Source of the DNA: Cryomorphaceae bacterium BACL29 MAG-121220-bin8
Lineage (GTDB): Bacteria; Bacteroidota; Bacteroidia; Flavobacteriales; Flavobacteriaceae
Length of the DNA stretch: 64,000 bases
Assembly (NCBI GenBank): GCA_905181705.1
Contig: CAJIYP010000003.1
Location: 372,001 to 436,000 of the forward strand
Direction: 5' to 3'
A program made the position numbers and the translations under genes. The first letter of the stretch is position 1. The number at the start of each line of letters is the position of its first letter. A model generated the notes under the pieces. The model was not told the origin of the DNA. It did not search any database and was given only the letters and a program-made list of their open reading frames with translations. This document shows positions 59,101 through 64,000 of the stretch, in pieces.

Positions 59101-60373
59101 TGGAATGAGTGACGTTAGAGTTACTGACATGGATATGAGAGATGATTATGCTGTATTTGCGTCTACTTACGGAAGAGGAGTTTTCTCATCTTATTTTGAT
59201 TCAGATGTTCCTATGCTTAGATTAAATTCTACAGAAACTGGAATCAAAATAGACCAAGGAGGAGTAGGATCGTTCAAAGTAACATATAAAATATTTAAAA
59301 GCTACAACGAAGAAACTGAGTTTTCAATTACTGGTCTTCCTGCAGGAACAACTGTAAAATACACACCATCACAAAAAATAAAAATAAACGAAGATGGAGA
59401 GATATCTTTCGAACTTACCGTCCCTAACGATGTCGAAGCTAAAACTTATCCTCTTGTAATAAATGGAAGCAATAGCGGTAATGGTAAAGTTGAAGAAACA
59501 GTCATAAACTTAACAGTCCTCTCTAACGATTACGATAAAGACGGTATTTTAAATGATGTAGACAACTGTCCAAACACACCAAACGTAGACCAAAAAGATT
59601 TTGATAATGATGGGTATGGCGATGTTTGTGACCCTTACCCTATTCCAAGTGACACCCTAAAAGTTGAACACACAGACGAGACATGTAGAAGCTCTGATAA
59701 TGGAAGCATCAAAGTAAGTATAAAAGGTGATCTAGGATTCTCATTTACTGTTGCTGTTTCTGGTGGTCCCTCTGGATTTTCCCATACTCCCGAACTTATT
59801 ACAGGATCTGATTGGTCACTTACTGATTTAAAAGCAGGCTTGTATAAAGTATGTTTAACCACCGATGCTTTTCCAAATCTCAAACAATGTTTTGATGCCA
59901 ATGTTGACCAGCCTCAAGACCTTGCAGTTTTGTCTGCTGTAAACAGAGAAAGCAGAAGAGTTTCTTTAGATTTAAGTGGAGGAACTAAATACAACGTAAT
60001 ATTAAATGGTAATCTGATTACGACCTATGAAGACAACATTGACCTGTCTCTTAGCCCTGGTATAAATACCATAAAAGTAACTGCCAATAAAGAGTGCCAA
60101 GGAATTTTTGAAGAAACAATCTTTATCTCTGAAAACATACTATTGAGTCCTAACCCGGCAAATGCTTCTTCCAAACTTTGGGTAGGTGGATTCGATGAAA
60201 ATGTAAACATTACTCTGTTTGATATTACTGGAAGAGTAATATGGACTAGAAACGACAAAGTACCTTACTCAAGGTCCTTAAATGTTCCCTTCTCGAACGT
60301 GAGGTCAGGAATGTATATTCTGAAAGTAGACTCAGAAACAATTAAAAAATCAATTAAAGTAATTAGAGAATGA
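56129..60373 (+). CDS. Giant secreted beta-propeller protein 2 with PA domain and T9SS type A sorting domain
   Basis: A 1414-residue paralogue of the preceding giant protein, again starting at TTG with a signal helix (KKILLLFSFMLVFSV) and the VPGESEAMKW / [19 protein letters not shown] linker. Asp-box blades: SSDGGNTW, SLDEGSTW, SSDAGKTW. Between the first and second blades (about 270-395) it has an inserted protease-associated (PA) domain: NGKVALIDRGDCSFISKV, AGAKAVIVINRNDGS, IPSIMISTSDGNKLK. Only one thrombospondin type 3 repeat (about 1135-1172), then the SprB-like module (DETCRSSDNGSIKV) and the sorting domain. The last 136 residues are identical to protein 1. Likely T9SS substrate; function unknown. 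Confidence 0.88.
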   Translation: MKFLNKKILLLFSFMLVFSVNTNFDNLKTKYNRFLHNKNLKNSPFKQSYNLSKQERKKIELPPNKYSEKMWELTMNPVDGKPNPEKLFELQYELRKTRFNPEINPTVPGESEAMKWKERGPSNVGGRTKGLMFDPNDSSSETVFAGGVSGGLFKNNNISNVESAWDHITKGIPDNIPVSSITFDPNNSKIFYVGTGESYTGAEALGNGLWKSSDGGNTWTNTFGGKSDSEITYVSPGNSLKVTAPSGLGPYTYISAAFGPSLTKTPIIQNLVLADDGSTEGDTSDGIGGITSDACQNLTSANANAMNGKVALIDRGDCSFISKVKKAQDAGAKAVIVINRNDGSQTNWNSAPIVMGGTEGAGDIKIPSIMISTSDGNKLKNALKTGVVTVSLSEDYSTNKGTTVVPGIFYINDVVVRNNDGNSEVYIAVGTSSHRDAASHIFGPDDYGVWKSLDEGSTWTKIDAFIEGSTITYQPMDLEISPSTNKLWMSTTANYRGSGAGNILVANEGMNGFIKKHTIENGRRTELEISANGEIYALASVSDSGAPVTIIKSTDEFNNSVIALTLPSDADTNITAADFTRGQSFYDLLIESEPSNPNNIFVGGIDLFKSTNGGIGNAGTNPWNQLSHWYAGFGKPYTHGDQHGAAFSSFDSSKKLFGNDGGVYYSKSSGGNESISSRNKSFITSQFYTIGVAPSEMFMGINKQVNGRDLSTRLSSTLSISGMTDVFIGGLQDNGTQLLANRNDATSKGHDVSGGDGAASMFSQNINKPYFITNYVYNQYVDVYDFKSNQFFQINSESTSNGDFINIQALDSKLGVLYSNYGNNQIAAYYGWDDFLAADKNTNAKKIILSYSLINANISALTVSPFGEESTLMVGLENGSVLRIENANTNSPVYSSLTGAEFLGSVSDIEFGNNENEIFVTFHNYAVKNVFYSSDAGKTWANKEGDLPDLPVRCILQNPIVSNEVIIGTDLGVWYTKNFKDDSPNWSQGFNGMSDVRVTDMDMRDDYAVFASTYGRGVFSSYFDSDVPMLRLNSTETGIKIDQGGVGSFKVTYKIFKSYNEETEFSITGLPAGTTVKYTPSQKIKINEDGEISFELTVPNDVEAKTYPLVINGSNSGNGKVEETVINLTVLSNDYDKDGILNDVDNCPNTPNVDQKDFDNDGYGDVCDPYPIPSDTLKVEHTDETCRSSDNGSIKVSIKGDLGFSFTVAVSGGPSGFSHTPELITGSDWSLTDLKAGLYKVCLTTDAFPNLKQCFDANVDQPQDLAVLSAVNRESRRVSLDLSGGTKYNVILNGNLITTYEDNIDLSLSPGINTIKVTANKECQGIFEETIFISENILLSPNPANASSKLWVGGFDENVNITLFDITGRVIWTRNDKVPYSRSLNVPFSNVRSGMYILKVDSETIKKSIKVIRE
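59965..60373 (+). repeat. 409-bp exact repeat, copy 2 (C-terminal tail of giant protein 2)
   Basis: Exact copy of 54878-55286 at an offset of 5087 bp, ending with the TGA stop. The identity includes all synonymous positions. Confidence 0.95.
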
Positions 60374-60446
60374 GGTTTAAAATAAAAATATTGAAACAAG
60401 CAGGTTACTTTAACAATATATTATCTTTAAGTTTTTAAAATTATTT

Positions 60447-63400
60447 ATGTCAAGGCAAAAAAATATAATTAGATTACTAGCTCTTTTTCTTTTATTTGGT
60501 GTTTTCTTAAATTATAATTCTAAGAATGATATTGATTATGATTTAGTTAGAGAATTACATACAATTAACCTTGAAAAAAGCCCGTTTAAAAAAACAAAAA
60601 AACTCACTAAAAAAGAAAGAAAGGAATTACAAATTCCCCCAAACGCACATAATGATCGCTTATGGGAATTAACAATGGATCCAGTTCTGGGTAGACCTAA
60701 AACAGAAAATATTTTTTTAATTCAAGAAAAATTAGATCAATTATCCAAAAACAAAGAACCGGGGGTACCTGGTGAAAACCCAGATATGGCCTGGGTAGCA
60801 AGAGGACCATCCAATATAGCTGGCAGGACAAATGGAATAATGTTTGACCCTAATGACAGTTCAAATAAAAGAGTTTTTGCAGGTGGAGTTAGTGGAGGTA
60901 TATTTATGAACGAAAACATTGAAGATGCTGAATCTGAATGGAAAATGATTGAAGGAGTTCCAAGAAACCTACCCATTTCAGTACTGACCTATGACCCTAA
61001 TAATCTTAATATTTTTTATGCTGGAACTGGGGAAATATATACTGGTGGTGATGCTATAGGGAATGGACTATGGAGATCAACTGACGCAGGTGTTTCCTGG
61101 GAAAATATTTTTGGAGGAAGATCAAACTCTGAGCAAATATTTAAGAGCAATGTCAACCAAGTTAATATAACCTCTCAAAACAACATAACTCCAATAAATT
61201 TTTTACAAGCTACTTTTGGACCTAATCTTCCTGGACCTCCAATAGACTATCTTGAGGAGGAAATAGTTGTTGCCAACCCATTAGATGGTTGCTCCACTTT
61301 ATCTAACTCTGAGGAAATTAAAGGAAAAATTGTGCTGATTGAAGAAGGATCTTTAGATGGAAATAATTGTGATTATCTTAAAAAAGTAATGGAGGGCCAA
61401 ACTGCTGGTGCAAAGGCTGTAGTAATATTCAATAAAGACACTGGCGAGGCGAACTGGACAGACGATTTAATAACAATGAATGCAACTAATGGAGATCCCT
61501 CTGCAATTAAAATTTCATCCATCTTCATTAAAGCTGGAGACGGAAAACAAATTAAAGAATTTATAGAAAATGAAAAAACAACTATAAAAATCTCCAAAAA
61601 ATCAAATATAGCAAGTTCAGGTGTCACTATAGTTCCAGGAATGTTTTTCATTAATGATGTGGTTGTGCGTGATAATAACGGAACGTCTGAAGTTTATGTA
61701 GCTGCTGGATCTCGATTATGGGATAGGATTCTAGGAACAAGAGGAGATGATCAGAATGCAATCTTAGGATCAGGACACGATGCAGTTTATAAATCAATTG
61801 ATGGAATAAATTGGTCTAAAATTGAACTGTATCATCCTATCGACAGTGATAATGAAATTCCTAATCTTGCGGTCGTACCAATGGATTTAGAATTAGATAG
61901 TGACAATAGATTATGGGCATCTTCCACTATAAGCCCTCAATATAGTTTGGTTGGAGGCCAATGGGGCGATAACCCACCAAAAGGAGGGGGTAAAATTTAC
62001 AGATTTAATCAAGAAGGGACTTCTGCCACATTTATTAATGGGATAAAGGTTGATCGCTCAACTACAAACGGAACTGTGACATATCCAGGAAGAAGAACTG
62101 AAATGGCTTTCACAGCAGACAATCAGCTGATAGTTTTGTGTATTGCTGTTCAACTTGATGGTGGTTATTATAGAGTAGTTCCTCGACTTTATAAAGGCTC
62201 TATTGAAGAATGGATTTCAGGAAATTACAATGAATTAGACAAGCCAATTGATCAAGATGATGGTATTGAAGACTATGATTTTGCCAGAGGACAAGGTTAT
62301 TACAGCGTTTCGTTAGCTGCACATCCAACTGATAAAAACAAAGTTTATGTTGGTGGGATAAATCTCTTTTTATCAAATCAAGGAGGTAAAGACTGGGGAC
62401 AATTAACTCATCAAAGAGGAAGGTACGCTCAATATCTTCATGCAGATCAACACGCGGTTATATTTAATGAAAAAGACCCTAACAAAACACTTATAGGTAG
62501 CGATGGAGGAATTGGATTTAAATCTCCTGGAGATTTAGTTCCTAGAAATAATAAGTTTCATACTGCCCAATATTACACAGTTTCTGTTGCGCCATCTGGT
62601 ATGTTTGATAATTATTCTACTATCGTATCTGGGTATGATCCTTTAACTGGATCGTGGGATCCAGAAACAGAACGAACTGTATACACTAAGGAAACAACTA
62701 TAAACGGGCATAAGGATGTTTTTGCCGGAGGAATGCAAGACAATGGAACATCGATTCAAGCAGACAACGATAATGGTTTTTCCGAGGGAAATGATTTTGG
62801 GTCTGGCGATGGAGCTGCAACAATGTTTTCTCAAAATAATAGTAATAAATATGTAGTCTACAACTATGTTTACAACAACTCGGTACGAGTTCTAAACATG
62901 AATAACCCTGGAAATGATGGTAGAAGTCGGTGGTGGAGAATCTCCTCAAACGACGATAATGAGGGAGATTTCATTAATAAACAAGCTCTTGACTCTAATT
63001 TTGGAATAATATACTCAAACGCTGGTAGTGGAAAGGTCAGAGCATATCACAACTGGGATGATTTCGTTAGCGGAACACAAGGATCAGTAAAAGACACATA
63101 TATAATTGATAATTTAGGTAATAATTTATCTGCACTAACAGTCTCTCCATTTCAAACCCAATCTTCAACTTTATATGCAGGAACTGACAATGGTCAATTG
63201 TGGAAAATAAAAGATGCACAAAATCCAAACACTCAAATAAAAGAACAAGTAATATGGGACGAATTTTCGGGTAGTATTTCTGATATTGAATTTGGTGAGG
63301 ATGAAAATCACATTTTTGTAACTTTTTACAATTATGGTATCGAAAGCATTTTTTACAGTAACGACGGAGGAGAGAATTGGTTAAAAAAAGAAGGGGATTT

Positions 63401-64000
63401 ACCTGATCTCCCAGTGTATAATATTCTACAAAGCCCATTGGATAAGGATGAAGTAATTATTGGAACTGAGCTAGGAGTTTGGTTTACAAATAATTTTAGC
63501 TCTGACAATCCCTCATGGAAACAAGCAAATGCTGGAATGAAAGATGTAAGAGTAACTGATATGGATTTAAGAAAAGGAGATAACAAAGTATTTATATCAA
63601 CTTATGGTCTAGGAATTTTTTCTGGAATTTTTCAAGATTCGGAACCTACGTTTGCAATTAACTCAACTACAAAATCTTTGGAAATTTTAGTAGGTGAAAA
63701 AAAGAGTTTTGATGTTGATTATAAAGTATATAATGATTTTGATGATGAGATTGTATTTACACTAGAAAATACTCCAGATGAATCTATAGTTTCTTACAGT
63801 CCCTCAAAAAAAATAGCAGTTAATAGTGACGGTAAATTAACAGTTGAATTAGAAATTGATAAAGATACAAATGTTGGAAATTATGATTTGGTATTAAAAG
63901 CTGTTTCAACCAGTAAGTCTAGAGAGTTGAAAATTAATTTGAAAGTCATTTCAAATGATAACGATAAAGACGGTATTTTAAATGATGTAGACAACTGTCC
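60447..64000 (+). CDS. Giant secreted beta-propeller protein 3 with PA domain (partial, runs off the window)
   Basis: Third tandem paralogue: ATG start, signal helix IIRLLALFLLFGVFLNY, linker with RGPSNIAGRTNGIMFDPND, Asp-box blades (STDAGVSW, SNDGGENW), a PA-domain insertion at about residues 269-388 (IKGKIVLIEEGSL, AGAKAVVIFNKDTG, ISSIFIKAGDGKQIK), FAGGMQDNGTSI near 758 and the WGVFTT-like segment GTELGVWFTNNF. The frame stays open for 1184 codons and the window ends in the first thrombospondin type 3 repeat ([15 protein letters not shown]). The missing part should hold further TSP3 repeats and a T9SS sorting tail. The gene begins 73 bp after giant protein 2. Confidence 0.88.
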   Translation, partial: MSRQKNIIRLLALFLLFGVFLNYNSKNDIDYDLVRELHTINLEKSPFKKTKKLTKKERKELQIPPNAHNDRLWELTMDPVLGRPKTENIFLIQEKLDQLSKNKEPGVPGENPDMAWVARGPSNIAGRTNGIMFDPNDSSNKRVFAGGVSGGIFMNENIEDAESEWKMIEGVPRNLPISVLTYDPNNLNIFYAGTGEIYTGGDAIGNGLWRSTDAGVSWENIFGGRSNSEQIFKSNVNQVNITSQNNITPINFLQATFGPNLPGPPIDYLEEEIVVANPLDGCSTLSNSEEIKGKIVLIEEGSLDGNNCDYLKKVMEGQTAGAKAVVIFNKDTGEANWTDDLITMNATNGDPSAIKISSIFIKAGDGKQIKEFIENEKTTIKISKKSNIASSGVTIVPGMFFINDVVVRDNNGTSEVYVAAGSRLWDRILGTRGDDQNAILGSGHDAVYKSIDGINWSKIELYHPIDSDNEIPNLAVVPMDLELDSDNRLWASSTISPQYSLVGGQWGDNPPKGGGKIYRFNQEGTSATFINGIKVDRSTTNGTVTYPGRRTEMAFTADNQLIVLCIAVQLDGGYYRVVPRLYKGSIEEWISGNYNELDKPIDQDDGIEDYDFARGQGYYSVSLAAHPTDKNKVYVGGINLFLSNQGGKDWGQLTHQRGRYAQYLHADQHAVIFNEKDPNKTLIGSDGGIGFKSPGDLVPRNNKFHTAQYYTVSVAPSGMFDNYSTIVSGYDPLTGSWDPETERTVYTKETTINGHKDVFAGGMQDNGTSIQADNDNGFSEGNDFGSGDGAATMFSQNNSNKYVVYNYVYNNSVRVLNMNNPGNDGRSRWWRISSNDDNEGDFINKQALDSNFGIIYSNAGSGKVRAYHNWDDFVSGTQGSVKDTYIIDNLGNNLSALTVSPFQTQSSTLYAGTDNGQLWKIKDAQNPNTQIKEQVIWDEFSGSISDIEFGEDENHIFVTFYNYGIESIFYSNDGGENWLKKEGDLPDLPVYNILQSPLDKDEVIIGTELGVWFTNNFSSDNPSWKQANAGMKDVRVTDMDLRKGDNKVFISTYGLGIFSGIFQDSEPTFAINSTTKSLEILVGEKKSFDVDYKVYNDFDDEIVFTLENTPDESIVSYSPSKKIAVNSDGKLTVELEIDKDTNVGNYDLVLKAVSTSKSRELKINLKVISNDNDKDGILNDVDNC

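Noticed and set aside
1..64000. Mobile elements, phage genes, CRISPR-Cas, restriction or toxin-antitoxin systems
   Set aside because: None of the coding regions shows transposase, integrase, Cas, nuclease-methylase or toxin motifs, and no target-site duplications were seen.

Overview
The window is AT-rich, tightly packed bacterial chromosome from a member of the Bacteroidota, almost certainly a marine Flavobacteriia. The evidence is: gliding genes gldB and gldC, type IX secretion (T9SS) C-terminal sorting domains, a GLPGLI protein next to an outer-membrane barrel receptor, TAnnTTTG-type promoter boxes, little Shine-Dalgarno signal, and the flavobacterial gene order around dcw, nadE/dnaG and etfBA. 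I see no rRNA, CRISPR array, phage or insertion sequence.

Layout. 1-3100: edge of an unidentified gene, a DUF1080 protein (minus), then a secreted PHP phosphoesterase and a lipoprotein aldose 1-epimerase (plus). 3172-18930 (minus): a complete division and cell wall (dcw) cluster in the order mraZ-rsmH-ftsL-ftsI-murE-mraY-murD-ftsW-murG-murC-ftsQ-ftsA-ftsZ-yqeY, followed by tRNA-Arg(UCG) and a terminator. Three perfect 10-bp repeats in front of mraZ form a MraZ operator. murD and murE each carry an apparent one-base insertion that breaks the frame. 19080-22586: alpha/beta hydrolase, yihA, gldC, gldB and nadE. 22588-27700 (minus): queA-rlmN-polyprenyl synthase-dnaG. 27774-34800 (minus): an aromatic amino acid operon pheA-aminotransferase-tyrA-DAHP synthase/chorismate mutase-rsgA-dtd-mazG-like-aroA. 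It is preceded by what looks like a classical transcription attenuator: a 28-residue leader peptide with ten Phe/Tyr codons, an antiterminator and a terminator ending just before pheA. 34856-37252 (minus): metY-metX behind a SAM-II type riboswitch. 37306-41986 (minus): outer-membrane/secreted proteins (DUF6588-like, TonB-receptor-like barrel, GLPGLI). 42133-51013: deoxynucleoside kinase, membrane pyrophosphatase, pdhB, etfBA, bifunctional nuclease, CNT nucleoside transporter and thyA.

51060-64000 (plus) is the accessory part. It holds three giant tandem paralogues (about 1,400 residues each; the third runs off the edge) with Asp-box beta-propellers, thrombospondin type 3 calcium-binding repeats and T9SS tails, plus one small lipoprotein. 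The last 409 bp of the first two paralogues are identical at DNA level although the sequence just upstream is strongly diverged, pointing to recent gene conversion or tail swapping.

The most noteworthy items are the Phe/Tyr leader-peptide attenuator, the homogenised tails of the giant secreted paralogues, the SAM-II riboswitch, the MraZ operator array, the DnaG lacking all zinc ligands, and the two frameshifts in essential mur genes, which are more likely sequence errors than biology.
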